A program made the translations under genes and the position numbers. A stretch of 64,000 nt of DNA, taken from assembly GCA_003255025.1 (NCBI GenBank), contig QANY01008839.1, positions 310,001 through 374,000 on the forward strand, in the 5' to 3' direction. The notes under the pieces were generated by a model. That model saw only the letters and a program-made list of their open reading frames with translations, was not told where the DNA came from and did not search any database. The stretch's first letter is position 1, and every line of letters begins with the position of its first letter. Positions 10,620 to 21,524 of the stretch are shown piece after piece. Source of the stretch: Datisca glomerata. Taxonomy: Eukaryota > Streptophyta > Magnoliopsida > Cucurbitales > Datiscaceae.

Positions 10620-10800
10620 ATATGTGTGATTGGAGGCTTAAGAATTTTGTTGAGGAGGTGTAAGAGAAACTTATCTTGCTTCAGAATTGCAGAGTTACTT
10701 TGGCAAAAACAAATGTCAACAAGGCTGCTGATGCTCTCTCAAATCATGGTCAATGCCATATAGAGGATATAGTTTATGTTTTGCCTAAGCAACGATATTA
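10620..10800 (+). pseudogene. RNase H-like (RVT_3) C-terminal remnant of a non-LTR element
   Basis: The frame running through 10680-10800 gives LQNCRVTLAKTNVNKAADAL and then SNHG, ending at a TAA at about 10800. The pattern (hydrophobic strand, Asn, Lys-Ala-Ala-Asp-Ala-Leu-Ser, His-Gly) matches the last helix of the plant RNase H domain found at the end of LINE-type ORF2 proteins (REANxxADxLAxxG). A TAG lies upstream in the same frame. Only about 45 codons survive, with no reverse transcriptase beside them. A domesticated RNase H-like host gene is an alternative origin. Confidence 0.4.
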
Positions 10801-11159
10801 AACATCAAACAGATAGAGAAGCTTAATATTCTACGGAACTTTAAACCTCCTTAATTTTCTTTGATATTAGTATAAAGAAAATAGATAATCTTCTATTGAG
10901 ATCTTCAACTGGAAAGATTCTGTTTGTAAAATCATAGTCGTCCTTATAAGAACATACAATCATGATCACTTTGACACTTGTGCCGAGCTGACAAACTATT
11001 TATTTTTATTATTTTTAATTTCTTTTTGTGTTTTATATTTTTCTCAAATTAAATCTAAACTGCTCATTCTAAAATTAGACATCTCAGATTTAACAAGATT
11101 ATCTCTTATTCATGAAATATGAGAGAATCGTGTTTCTAACATAAGATCTGTTTTGATAA
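10801..11159. other. Non-coding, A+T-rich
   Basis: Sits between the RNase H remnant and the interspersed repeat. No gene, hairpin or repeat of note was seen. Confidence 0.4.
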
Positions 11160-11650
11160 TAAAAAAAGGATAAAGTTGAAAGCTAAGAAAATAATTTTCT
11201 CGTTCATACCTAAATACACATTAATTAAATGAAACATTTGCAATGCAACCATGTTTTACGAATAACATTACATATCAAACAACAGAAAGTATTTTTAAGG
11301 TTCATTAAATTAAAAATTTAGCATTTTCTCTCTATTTCGTTACATTTCATATACTTAAAGCAAACACAACTTAAAAGCAAACGGAAAATAGCATAGGAAA
11401 TCACATAGAAAAGTAAAATTTGCCCCTTGGATTTGTGTGAAAATGGGCAGAAATTCCCCCTTTTGACCAATGTTTTAGATCTCCAGAAATGGCAGTTTTT
11501 ATCAGAAAAATTTAACACATTTGCAATTTTCACAAATATTTTAGTTGGTAAAATATATTTGCAGTTGTAGGCGAAGACAAAGACATTACCAGATACAATT
11601 TAGTTTTGAAGTCACACTTTAAAAACAAAATAAATAGATTAAAAAGGGAT
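11160..11650 (+). repeat. Interspersed repeat family, copy 2 (uninterrupted)
   Basis: Runs from 'aaaggataaagttgaaagct' through 'aaacatttgcaatgcaacca', 'ttgaccaatgttttagatct', 'gcagttgtaggcgaagac' and 'ttaccagatacaattta'. The same order of phrases, diverged, is found at 42540-42880 and resumes at 55090-55150. No coding capacity was recognised. It shows what the 42.5-55.2 kb site looked like before retrotransposons landed there. Confidence 0.55.
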
Positions 11651-11718
11651 ATTTCTAGAAATCAAATAAAATAACTTTGACAATAAGGATTTTGACCCAA
11701 AAACTTGGGGAAAATCAT

Positions 11719-12341
11719 TTACAGGCTATTCATCAAATCTGAACTCTCTGCAGAACTACTGATACTAGTATCAATAAGAAAAGAATCAAAGGAGGCTGAA
11801 GGATCAAAGGAGGCTGAAGAATGAGAGGCCAGCCCTCCAAGAACAAGCCCACTGAACACTCCTCCCAGCAATCCAGCTCCCAACCCTAACCCAGACTTCT
11901 TCTTCTTTGGTTGCTACACTGTCGCCTATACATATATGCTGGTGGTGGAGGTGCATATCCATAACCTTGTTGATATTGAGGTGGATAAACATATGCCGGT
12001 GGACACATGTATGGATACGGTTATGACGGTGGCTGATAAGGAGTTGAGATGGATAATAACCATATCCTCCTACCGGTTGTGGAGGAGGGTATCTTTCTGG
12101 AGCTGTATGATATCCTTTTTGTGCAGAAAGACATCCTTCTGGTGTGGCATGGTTATATCCATTTGGTGGAAGGATATCGTTCTGGAGCTGCAGGATATCC
12201 TTCTGGAGCGGTATGATATTGTGCTTGTGGAGGAGGATATGTCCCACCATAGGTTACTGAACTGGGCCCCGTTACAGGAGGAGCAAGATATGAGGTCAAC
12301 GGCTCATTAACCTTAGACGACACAGGAGCAAGATATAAGGT
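11719..12341 (-). pseudogene. SRC2-like C2-domain protein, 5'-truncated pseudogene
   Basis: In one minus-strand frame the end reads PKKKKSGLGLGAGLLGGVFS, then GLVLGGLASHSS, and stops at 11719. A Lys cluster followed by a GLGAGLLGG membrane-like Gly/Leu tail is the hallmark C-terminus of plant SRC2-type proteins (cold-regulated C2 proteins that associate with ER and vacuole membranes). Upstream is the expected Pro/Gly/Tyr-rich linker (TYPPPQAQYHTAPEGYP, ERYPPPQPVGGYGYYP, YVYPPQYQQGYGYAPPPP), but these pieces lie in different frames with stops, so at least three frameshifts exist. The N-terminal C2 domain is absent: sequence beyond 12341 is unrelated. No intact copy in the window; clearly dead. 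Confidence 0.75.
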
Positions 12342-12399
12342 TATTTAGATTAATATATATATTTTAATTTGTTTAAATAATTTTATACCTCTTTTTGAT

Positions 12400-12949
12400 A
12401 ATAAATTTTTTATATTTCTAGTCTATCAACTTCACATTAACACTTATAATATTTTTCTTTCTCATCATTTTTTTCTTTTTCAATACACATGTCAAATCAA
12501 CTTTAATAATATTTTTTCTTTTCTTCTTCTTCTTCTTCTTCTTCTTAATTTTTCAACGAAACATTTTTTTCTACCTGAAGAGTTCACGTAGTTTTTATTA
12601 CTACTCGAACCCTTCAATTAATTATTTTTTTGTCTGTCAACATTCATACACCAGGTGACTACTTGAAGAGTTTAAATAGTTGTTTATAACTACTTGAACC
12701 CTTCAAATAGTTGTTTATGACTACTTGAAGGGTTTAAATAATTATTTTCTGTCAGTCAATTACTCATACACCAGGTGACTACTTGAAGAGTTCAAATAAT
12801 TATTTTTTGTTTAATTAGTGAGCAACCAAACAATAATGACTACTTGAATGTATATTTTTTATGACTACTTGAACTCTTCAAGTAATATTTTTTATGACTA
12901 CTTGAATGTATATTTTTTATGACTACTTGAATGTATATTTCTGAAATAA
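12400..12949. repeat. Left part of the ACTTGAAGGGTTCAAGT array
   Basis: Units such as 'gactacttgaagagttcaaat' and 'ctacttgaacccttcaaat' recur with 'caccaggtgac' spacers. From 12400 to about 12800 the sequence matches the reverse complement of 29500-29140, including the (ctt)n tract (12516-12546) and 'acatgtcaaat'. The chromovirus LTR begins at the right edge, where units become 'gactacttgaatgtatattt'. Confidence 0.7.
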
Positions 12950-14097
12950 CTGAAGTTAAACTGAAGTCATAATGTTATAATTAAACTTAGAAATCATAAT
13001 CATACTTGCTATGACAGTTCCTCACTCATGCTACTTACCATCATCTGCAACACAATCATCTATGGGGGTGAGTATTAAAAATACTCAGTAAGTAAATTCA
13101 CATACTAATAAGTTTCACATGACATAAATGTAAACAAATAACTCATGCAAATTTATTTCACACGTTCACGGGTCACATAAACTACTTGTAACAACACACC
13201 GATTTCATGATTAAAATATAACTTGAACTTGTACTCATACATGCCAATACTTATACTTGCTTGATCATAACTCGACTAGACATATCCCTCGATTAACAAC
13301 CTAACCAGATCTGTTTCACAACTTGAACTTGAACTTGTAACATGAACGTGAACATGACAGATTGCGTGTCCTGAAACTTGATGTCACTTAAGGTTATCTG
13401 AACCTTAAGGACACTAACATGAACATGGTGACACATAACCATATAACTTGATAACATGACATGAACAATCTAGTTACTTGATAACCAAAGGACATGACTA
13501 AGTCTATTTCTTGTTTACTTATTACTTTTTACTTGAATTAATATTCATATTTCACATTATCACATATACGTGAGTAAACATATAACTGTTCATGAACATA
13601 AACCATATAACTAATACATGTATAACTCAAAATATAATCATACATAAATTGGTAAATAATTTCATCATAATATGGAAAATAAATAATACACTTGATCATA
13701 AGATTGAACATAAAGAAATAATAAAACAATTTCACATTATATATTCTACACTTATAACATATGAACCAAATTATTATGTAAATCCACTTATTTGGATTAG
13801 TTACGAATTAAATTCAGCAACTAATGACCTAAAATCTAAGGATCCCAGAGCATCAAAAATTCATATAATATCTACAATTATTTAATTAACTAAGCAAGGT
13901 TGGGAACATGTGGAAACCACATCGGGTGTAAATTATCAAGCGGTTTAAAACGGTTCAACAAGGTTTGGGTGGTCTGAATTGGTTCAGTTTGGTCAGGTTA
14001 AACTGGTTTGGTCTGATCGAGCCAGTTCGGTATGGTCTGGTCTGAATGAACCAGTTCTGCCTGGTCTGAATGAACTGGTTCGGTTCAGGTGAACCGG

Positions 14098-14514
14098 TTC
14101 AAGAGATGGGGAAAATAGAAAAGGGAGACGAAGAAGAGGGAGAGAGGGAGAGACACAATGGGGGGAGACGAAGGAGAGAGAGAGAGAACAAAGAGGGGGA
14201 GGGAGACGAAGAAGAAGGAGAGAGAGAGACGCAACAGAGAGGGGGTGAGATGAAGGAGAGAGAGACAGAACAAAGAGGGGGAGGGAGACGAAGAAGAGGG
14301 AGAGAGAGAGACACAACAGATGGGGGAGACAAAGGAGAGAGAGAGACAAAATAGAGAGGGGGGGTGGAGACAAAGGGGAGAGAGACAGAATAGAGAGGGG
14401 GAGGGAGATGAAGAAGAGGGAGAGAGAGAGAGAGAGACGCAACATAGAGGGAGGGGAAGACGAAGGAGAGATAGAGACAGAACAGAGAGGGGGAGGGAGA
14501 CAAAGGGGAGAGAG

Positions 14515-14550
<36 letters not shown>

Positions 14551-14565
14551 TAGATAGAGAGAGAT

Positions 14566-14607
<42 letters not shown>

Positions 14608-14640
14608 CATAGAGAAAAGAAAGGAGAACATGAAAATTAC
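14098..14640 (+). repeat. Purine (GA/GGA) tract inside one LTR
   Basis: Nearly uninterrupted A/G on the plus strand, with units like 'agagagggggagggagacga' and a pure (GA)n core at 14515-14600. In the partner LTR the sequence passes straight from the 'ggtctggtctaa' region to 'ggagaacatgaaaattacca' (about 21050). Long open frames here (for example 216 codons on minus, mostly Ser/Leu/Pro) are translations of the repeat, not genes. Confidence 0.85.
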
Positions 14641-14983
14641 CAAATTGAAGCTTACAGATGGCGATATGATGACGATGCCAAAAACAGATACAATAAAATG
14701 TAAATTGCTGGAATTTAAAGACTAAAAGTTTAGTTTTGGATAAATATATATAAACATAGAAATGGGATATTTGAATTGAGAAATAGAGAAACTAGAAAAA
14801 TGATAAAGAAAGAGGAAGAAAGAAGATGGCTTACTAGAGAATCAACAATGGAGAGATACAAAGAGGAAGAATGAGAGATGGAGGCTTGCTGTCAAACGTT
14901 TGAGAGAGGAAGGTGAAGAACAATGGTTATAACGGGTAAACTGCCAGAGAAAGAGGGAGAGATGGAAAAGAAGATGGGTTTTA

Positions 14984-14996
14984 GAGTATATATAAT
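14984..14996 (-). promoter_or_regulatory. TATA-like element of the LTR
   Basis: Minus strand reads TATTATATATACTC just inside the LTR, conserved at about 21418-21430 in the 5' LTR. Position near the LTR start fits a transcription start region; inference from sequence only. Confidence 0.35.
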
Positions 14997-15099
14997 ATTA
15001 GTTGGTGGGTAACTCTAGGGTGTGGTGTGTGTTAAGGCGTGAGGGGGGAGGGGGGTTAGAATAACAAATCTTCCTGTTATAATGCTTGGGGGTATTACG

Positions 15100-15112
15100 T
15101 TCTCCCCTCCTT
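15100..15112 (-). other. Polypurine tract of the chromovirus
   Basis: Minus strand AAGGAGGGGAGAA lies directly against the 3' LTR, the expected plus-strand primer site. Confidence 0.75.
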
Positions 15113-15142
15113 AAGAACTTTCATCCTCGAAAGGAATTTACC

Positions 15143-16620
15143 TTATTGAAATAACTCTGGATACTTGACAACACGTATCTCCGCTTCTCGTTCCCATGTT
15201 GCTTCCTCGACTCGATGATTTCTCCAGAGAACCTTGACTAATTGAACCGGTCTGTTACGAAGAGTCTGATTCATGCGCTCTAGAATTCGGACTGGTTTCT
15301 CCTCATAAGTAAGATCATCACGAACTTGTAGAGGTTGAAAATCGATGACATGCGTTGGACCATGCACGTACTTGCGAAGCATCGAGATGTGAAACACATT
15401 ATGACCACCTGAAAAAGCTGGTGGTAAAGCGAGCCGGTAGGCCAAAGGACCGATACGATCCAAAATTTCAAAAGGGCTAATAAACCTGGGGCTCAGCTTC
15501 CCTTTGCGACCAAAACGCATAACTCCCTTCATTGGGGAAACCTTGAGAATTACATGATCACCCACTTCAAATTCGAGATCCTTCCTCCTGACATCTGCGT
15601 AACTCTTTTGCCTACTCTGAGCAGTGTTCATTCTATCTTTGATTTTCTGAATAGCTTCATTTGTAGACTAAACCAAGTCAAGGCCCAAAAGCTTTCGTTC
15701 ACCAACCTTATCCCAGTGAACTGGCGATCACCATTTTTTTTTCGTAAAGCACCTCAAACGGAGTCATATCAATCGTCGTCTAGTAACTGTTATTATAAGC
15801 AAACTCGACGAGTGCGAAGTGCGCGTCCCAACTGCCAGAGAAATCCAAGAGATAAGCTCGAAGCATATCTTCCAACGTCTTAATCGTTCGCTCAGATTGC
15901 GGATGAAAAGCTGTACTAAACTTCAACTGAGTACCCAAAGCTCTCTGTAAACTCTTCCAAAATTTTGACGTGAACCGTGGATCCCGATCTGATACTATAG
16001 ACATCGGAACCCCGTGAAGTCGAACAATCTCTCAAATATACAACCGAGCCCAATTCTCAACTGAAAATGTAGTCTTGCTAGGCAAAATGTGTGCAGACTT
16101 GGTGAGACGATCTATCACAACCCAAATGGAGTTAAAACCTTTTACCGTCCTCGGTAGCCCTGAAACGAAATCCATTGTCACATGCTCCCATTTCCATTCA
16201 GGAATACTTAAGGTTGCAAGACCCCAGATGGTCGTTATCTCTGTGCCTTGATCTGCTAACACATCAAACACTTACTAACGAACTCAGCGACGTCATGCTT
16301 TATACCGTTCCACCAATAATGTAACTTCATATCATGATACATCTTAGTACTGCCGGGGTGCACAGTGTATAATGAACTATGAGCCTCCATGAGTAATTCC
16401 CGCCTAATGACTGCGTCTTTCAGAACACAAAGTGTCACATGAAAGCGAAGAGGTGAATCGTCGATAACATCAAACCATTGTCCTTTGTCTGAACCCACTT
16501 TGTTACGAATCAAAAGTAACTCAGAATCTGAGTTCTGTGCATTGATAATACGTTGTTGCAATGACGGTTGAACTGTGAGCTGAGCTAACTGCGTTGTAGT
16601 ATCTTTTAGCAAAACCAGAA
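15143..16620 (-). pseudogene. Chromovirus integrase with chromodomain (broken)
   Basis: From the N-terminal end: an HHCC zinc-binding region (HPGSTKMYHDMKLHYWWNG, then CLMC, 16256-16400); the catalytic core with MDFVSGLPRT (first Asp), [12 protein letters not shown] (second Asp, about 15990) and SERTIKTLE (Glu); the GPY/F-like C-terminal region (FEILDRIGPLAYRLALPP); and a chromodomain ending VKVLWRNHRVEEATWERE at about 15190. The frame is lost near 16265, where TAG and TAA replace probable Gln codons after CLMC, and between 15631 and 15780. The core motif reads HPQSERT where the family has HPQTDGQSERT, so four residues are deleted beside the catalytic Glu. Not functional. Confidence 0.85.
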
Positions 16621-18043
16621 TCTAGGTACGTTCAAAATCCTTCAAGAGATGCTCTTGAGACGTAATAAGAGCTGTTGAATGGGCTGATTTTTGACTTAAG
16701 GCATCAGCCACTATGTTTTCCTTTCCTGGGTGATAAATGATCTCGCAGTCATAATCCTTCACCAATTCCAACCAATGACGTTGCCTCATGTTAAGCTCTT
16801 TCTGAGTGAAAAACTACTTAAAACTCTTATGATCTGTGTAAATCTGACACTTCCAGCCATACAAGTAATGTCTCCAAATCTTGAGGACAAATACAACTGC
16901 AGCGAACTCCAAATCATGTGTAGGATAATTCTGTTCATAAGGCTTGAGCTGATGAGAGGCATATGCTATGACCTTTCCATGTTGCATCAAAACACAACCC
17001 AATCCTTTCTTGGAAACATCACTATAAATCACAAAGTCGCTCTTACCATCTGGAATGGACAACACTGGTGCTGTCACTAATTTTTGTTTAAGTCTCTGAA
17101 AACATTTCTCACACTCAGCCATCCAAGTAAAGGTGGCACTCTTCCTGATCAACTGAGTATGTAGAACAACAATATTTGCAAAACCCTCAACGAACCTCCT
17201 ATAATATCCTGCTAAACCCAGAAAACTATGAACTTCTCCAACATTTACCGGTGGAGGCCAGTTCACCACTACTTTCATTTTAGACGGATCAATTGAGATT
17301 CCATCTTAAGATACCACATGATCAAGGAATGATACTTGCTGAAGCCAAAACTCACACTTCTGGAATTTAGCATATAACTGGTGCTTCCTTAATACGTGCA
17401 AAACAATCTCGAGGTGATCCATATGCTCAGTCTTTGATCTAGAATACACTAGAATATCATCAATGAAGACGATCACAAAAGAATCCAAGTACTCTTTGAA
17501 CACCCTATTCATCAAATCCATAAAGGCTGCCGGGGCATTAGTTAATCCAAACGACATCACTAGAAACTCATAATGGCTGTAACGAGTGAGAAACACTTTC
17601 TTAGGAATATCCTCATCTCGAATCTTGAGCTGATGGTATCCTGATCTTAAATAAATCTTAGAGAATACCGATGCTCCCTGAAGTTGATCAAACAAATCCT
17701 CAATACGCGGTAACAAATACCTATTCTTGATAGTGACTCCATTCAACTCCCTATAATCAATGCATAGCCTCATTGATCCATCTTTCTTTTTAACAAATAA
17801 TACTAGAGCACTCCAAGGTGAAATACTTGGTCTAATGAAACCCTTATCCAGTAATTCTTGAAGTTGGTCCTTAAGTTCCTTCAACTTTGTAAGAGCCATA
17901 TGATACCGAGCTTTGGATATAGGGGCAGTGCCTGGCACAAACTCAATACGAAAATCTGTCTCCCGAGGAGGAGGAAGTCCTGGCATATCATCGAGAAAGA
18001 CATCCAAAAATTCAGAAACTACTAGAACTGATCCACTATCCAC
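16620..18043 (-). pseudogene. Chromovirus reverse transcriptase and RNase H (broken)
   Basis: The RT frame (17306-18043) holds [51 protein letters not shown] and the catalytic FIDDILVYS. The family usually has F.TRYGHYEF; here it is [10 protein letters not shown]. After a stop near 17306 the RNase H frame (16814-17278) shows [32 protein letters not shown] (catalytic Asp), [20 protein letters not shown] and a [10 protein letters not shown] end; the region to 16620 continues with stops. Domain order and spacing are normal for Ty3/gypsy. Confidence 0.85.
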
Positions 18044-18148
18044 ATTGGTCTAAGTTGTATCCACAACAGAAGCTAAGTAACCCCAATTACCATGATCAAG
18101 TAGGCGTTGTGTCTGTAAAGTAGATATGACCTTCGGTGTAGACCGTTA

Positions 18149-18545
18149 CTAAGATCCCCTAAACTTGAAGCTAGGTTTGCTCGGAGGTTGGAATCGAACT
18201 TCTTTTCGATAACAGTCTATGTTGGCATAGTTAGCAGCCAACCAGTCTATTCCTAGAATTACATCAAAATCATGCATCCCTAGGATTATAAGCTTAACAT
18301 TCATAACACGATCTGATATCATCATTGAACAACTCTCTATCATCTTATTAGTCAGGATAGAAGCTCCGAAGGCATAGAAACACATAACTCAAAACCCAAT
18401 GGCACAACAGACAAAGATGCATGAGTCATAAATGAAGCAGATATAAAAGAATGCGTGGATCCAGAATCAGTTAATGTAAAAGCTGAATGTCCTTACACAA
18501 GTAATGTACCTGCCACAATTGCATCCGACTACTCAGTTTCCTGGT
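18149..18545 (-). pseudogene. Chromovirus aspartic protease (broken)
   Basis: Minus strand carries the active-site motif DSGSTHSF (about 18450-18470) and, downstream, VILGIDWLAANYANIDCY (18149-18385), the paired retropepsin landmarks. Stops interrupt the frame between the gag zinc knuckle and this site; two (GAGTAG, GTGTAA) are at positions compatible with lost Gln codons. Confidence 0.75.
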
Positions 18546-18621
18546 GAGTTAATGCGAAAACTTTCCCTTTAGCTCTACCATCTGCAACATTACTAGGTTG
18601 TCCTTGAGCAAGCAGATGACA

Positions 18622-19524
18622 CTATCTGAGGTAATGCCCAATCTTCCTACATTTAAAACAAGCATTGTTCGCCTTAAAGCATTGACCGTCATGGTGCTTG
18701 TTACATGTAGCACATAAGGGATTTGATTTGATCATCTGCCTTTTTGCATTGTGGGGACCCTGATGAGAATCCTGCGATTTCCTCTTTCCATGAAATGATT
18801 GCTCTGACTGTGGTGGTGCGCGTGGAGGAAGATTCTGTTCCATCAATAAAGTTGCCTCAACCACCGCTGCATGGGTGGTATGCTTATGGAGCGACACTGA
18901 TCCCTTAATCTATGGACGCAGTTCTCTTTCAAAAGTCCATGCCTTCTTTATCTTGCTATCCACATAATGCATGGCGTACCGAGACAATTCATCAAACTTC
19001 CGCTCGTATTCAGCTACACTCATAGCTCCTTGCACAAGTATGAGGAATTCGTCCTCCTTCTCTGTTGTGACTGTGATCAGAAAATATTTCTCAAAGAAGA
19101 GTTCCTTGAAACGATCCCATGTCACTAGATTACGATCGATGTCATGAGCTCTCCGTATGAGCTCCCACCATTTCCGAGGCTCATGCGTTAGCATAAATGC
19201 TGCACAAACAACCTGTTGAATCTCAGAACATGACATAAACTGGAAGATCTGCTCCAATCTTGCAATCCATTAGTCAGCTAGCAGTGGGTCGGATGAGTGA
19301 CCGTCAAATTTAGGTGGTTTCAGCCTCCTGAATGTCTGGATCAACTACTGCATATTAACCTCCATCATCTGTTACTGAGTTGGGCGAGCCGTAGCTATCT
19401 GCCTTAACAACTCCAACAATTATTGAAATATATCCATGATAGCAACTGGAGGGTTAACAGTAGGATCAACTGATGCATGATTGTTGTTGTTCTATGTATA
19501 GGGCACCATCGCATTGCTACCCAT
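18622..19524 (-). pseudogene. Chromovirus gag with zinc knuckle (broken)
   Basis: The likely start is ATG at 19522-19524 (MGSNAMVPYT). The retrotransposon gag domain spans about 18910-19320 (RLKPPKFDGH, WWELIRRAHDID, SVAEYERKFDELSRYA). A CCHC zinc knuckle, CFKCRKIGHYLR followed by a stop then Cys, ends the protein, preceded by CATCNKHHDGQC. Stops at 19492-19494, 19420-19422, 19372-19374, 19345-19347 and 19270-19272 all read TAG or TAA in Gln-rich contexts. Forms the capsid in active relatives; dead here. Confidence 0.8.
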
Positions 19525-19721
19525 AAACCCAAGACTTACCAATGTATCGCACAAATATAGCATAAACGTAATTCAAACATGTCATAATGAAACAAAACAC
19601 ATTATACTCGATCAATAATTAAAACACATATAACATGCGTACCTGACTTGTAACATGAGGGAAGAGCAGAGTGAGTGACATGCTATATCTTTCACTTAGA
19701 AAGGTCTACAGAATCTAAAAT

Positions 19722-19740
19722 CATGGCTTTGAAACCAAAC
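19722..19740 (-). other. Primer-binding site (tRNA-Met type, degenerate)
   Basis: Minus strand TTTGGTTTCAAAGCCATG follows the 5' LTR immediately; compare the common plant PBS TGGTATCAGAGC. Two or three mismatches from the consensus. Confidence 0.6.
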
Positions 19741-21524
19741 TGTAACACCCCGATTCCTGAGGGTTAAACATGCTTGAAGTTTCACAGTTCAATAATTCTC
19801 AATTCAAATAAAACCCTAATTAGAGGAAATCCCCAAATTGAAAATCCTAATTTTGCCATAATTTTAACGTTAAATAACGGAAACATAAAATTATTTTAAA
19901 AGAATAATAACTCATTAAATTGAAATAAATGATTCACTAAACTGTAATAAAGTGAAGCACGAAAATCTATAAGACATGAAAGATTAAACATGAATATTCA
20001 TAAATTTATGAAATAACGGAAGTCAAGCTGAAGTCATAATGTTATAATTAAACTTAGAAATCATAATCATGCTTGCTATGGCAGTCCCTTACTCTTGCTG
20101 CTCACCATCATCAATACAATCATCTATGGGGGTGAGTATTAAAAATACTCAGTAAGTAAATTCACATACTAATACGTTTCACATGACATAAATGTAAACA
20201 TATAACTCATGCAAATTTATTTCACACGTTCACTGGTCACATAAAATACTTGTAACAATTGTACTTATACATGCCAATACTTATACTTGCTTGATCATAA
20301 CTCGACTAGACATATCCCTCAATTAACAACATTGAACTTGAACTTGTAACATGAACGTGAACATGAATGATTGGATGTCCTAAAACTTGTTGTCATTTAA
20401 GGTTATCTGAACCTTAAGGACACTAAAAGAACATTTTGACACCCAACCATATAACTTGATAACATGACGTGAACAATCTGGTTACTTGACAACCAATGGA
20501 CATGACTAAGTCTACTTCTTGTTTACTTATCACTTTTTACTTGAGTTAATATTCATATTTCACGTTATCACATATACATGAGTAAACATTTAACTTGTTT
20601 ATGAACATAAATGATATAACTAATACATGTATAACTCAAAATATAATCATACATAACATGGTAAATAATTTCATCATGATATGGAAAACAAATAAAATAA
20701 TTGATCATAAGATTGAATATAAAGAAATAATAAAACAATTTCACATTATATATTCTACACTTATAACATATAAACTAAATTATTATGTAAATCCACTTAG
20801 TTGGTTTCGCTACGAATTAAATTCAGCAACTAATGACCTGAATTCAAAGGATCCCAGATCACAAAAAATTCATATAATATCTACAATTATTTAATTAACT
20901 AAGAGAGATTAGGAACAAGTGGAAACCATATCAGGTGAAAATTATCAAACAGTTTAAAATGGTTCAACAAGGTTCGGGTGGTCTGAACTGGTTCGGTTCT
21001 ACTGTTTTGGGCCAGTTCAGTCTGGTCAGGTTGAACTGGTCTGGTCTAAGGAGAACATGAAAATTACCAAATTGAAGCCTGCAGGTGGCGATGCGATGAT
21101 GATGCCAAAAACAGATACAATAGGATGTAAATTGTTAGAATTTGAAGATTAAAAGTTCAGATTTGGATATATATATATATAAACATAAAAATGAGATATT
21201 TGAATTGAACAATAGAGAAACTAGAAAAATAATAAAGAAAGAGGAAGAAAGAAGATGGCTTACCATAGAATCAACAATGGATATATGCAAAGAGGAAGAA
21301 GGAGAGATGGAGGCTTGCTGTCAAACATTTGAGAGAGGTAGGTAAAGAACAATGGTTATAGCAGGTGAAACTACTAGAGAAAGAGGGAGAGATGGAGAAG
21401 AAGATGGGTTTTAGAGTACATATAATATTAGTTGGTGGGTTACTCTAGGGTGTAGTGTGTGTTAAGGCGTGGGGGGGGGGTTAAAATTACAAATCTACCC
21501 CTTATAATGCTTGGGGGTATTACA
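19741..21524 (-). repeat. 5' LTR of the chromovirus
   Basis: Begins TGTAACACCCC and ends GGGGGTATTACA on the plus strand (TG...CA ends). Full length about 1,784 bases, against a truncated but expanded partner at 12950-15099. A CDS-like frame at 20595-20894 also occurs at 13592-13885 in the partner, but is A/T-rich LTR sequence without a known domain. Confidence 0.85.

Larger units (their letters stand above)
12950..15099 (-). repeat. 3' LTR of the chromovirus (outer end truncated)
   Basis: Aligns with the 5' LTR through 'tgaagtcataatgttataat', 'ggggtgagtattaaaaatac' and onward, and ends ...GGTATTACG at the polypurine tract (terminal A changed to G). Two differences stand out: the outer 265 or so bases are missing, and a purine-rich tract of about 550 bases (14098-14640) occurs here only. 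Confidence 0.8.
12950..21524 (-). mobile_element. Ty3/gypsy chromovirus (Tekay/Del-like), minus strand, decayed
   Basis: Two homologous LTRs enclose gag, protease, reverse transcriptase, RNase H, integrase and a chromodomain, in that order on the minus strand. The 5' LTR (right) runs from TGTAACACCCC (19741) to GGTATTACA (21524). The left LTR lacks the part matching 19741 to about 20005, so no target duplication can be read. A met-tRNA-like primer site lies at 19722-19740 and a polypurine tract at 15100-15112. All protein regions carry stops or frameshifts, so it cannot move alone. The chromodomain at the integrase end places it among chromoviruses; the Tekay/Del clade fits by protein similarity but was not tested. 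Confidence 0.85.

Noticed and set aside
11936..12310. 124-codon plus-strand open frame
   Set aside because: It is the antisense of the SRC2-like linker; the minus strand has recognisable family motifs and this strand has none.
13993..14643. Long open frames on both strands (up to 216 codons)
   Set aside because: They are translations of the purine tract: Ser/Leu/Pro on minus and Arg/Glu/Gly on plus, with every frame open. No domain or start context.
12950..21500. Possible endogenous pararetrovirus instead of a retrotransposon
   Set aside because: LTRs, PBS, polypurine tract, integrase and chromodomain are all present, which fits Ty3/gypsy; there is no movement-protein or coat-protein pattern.
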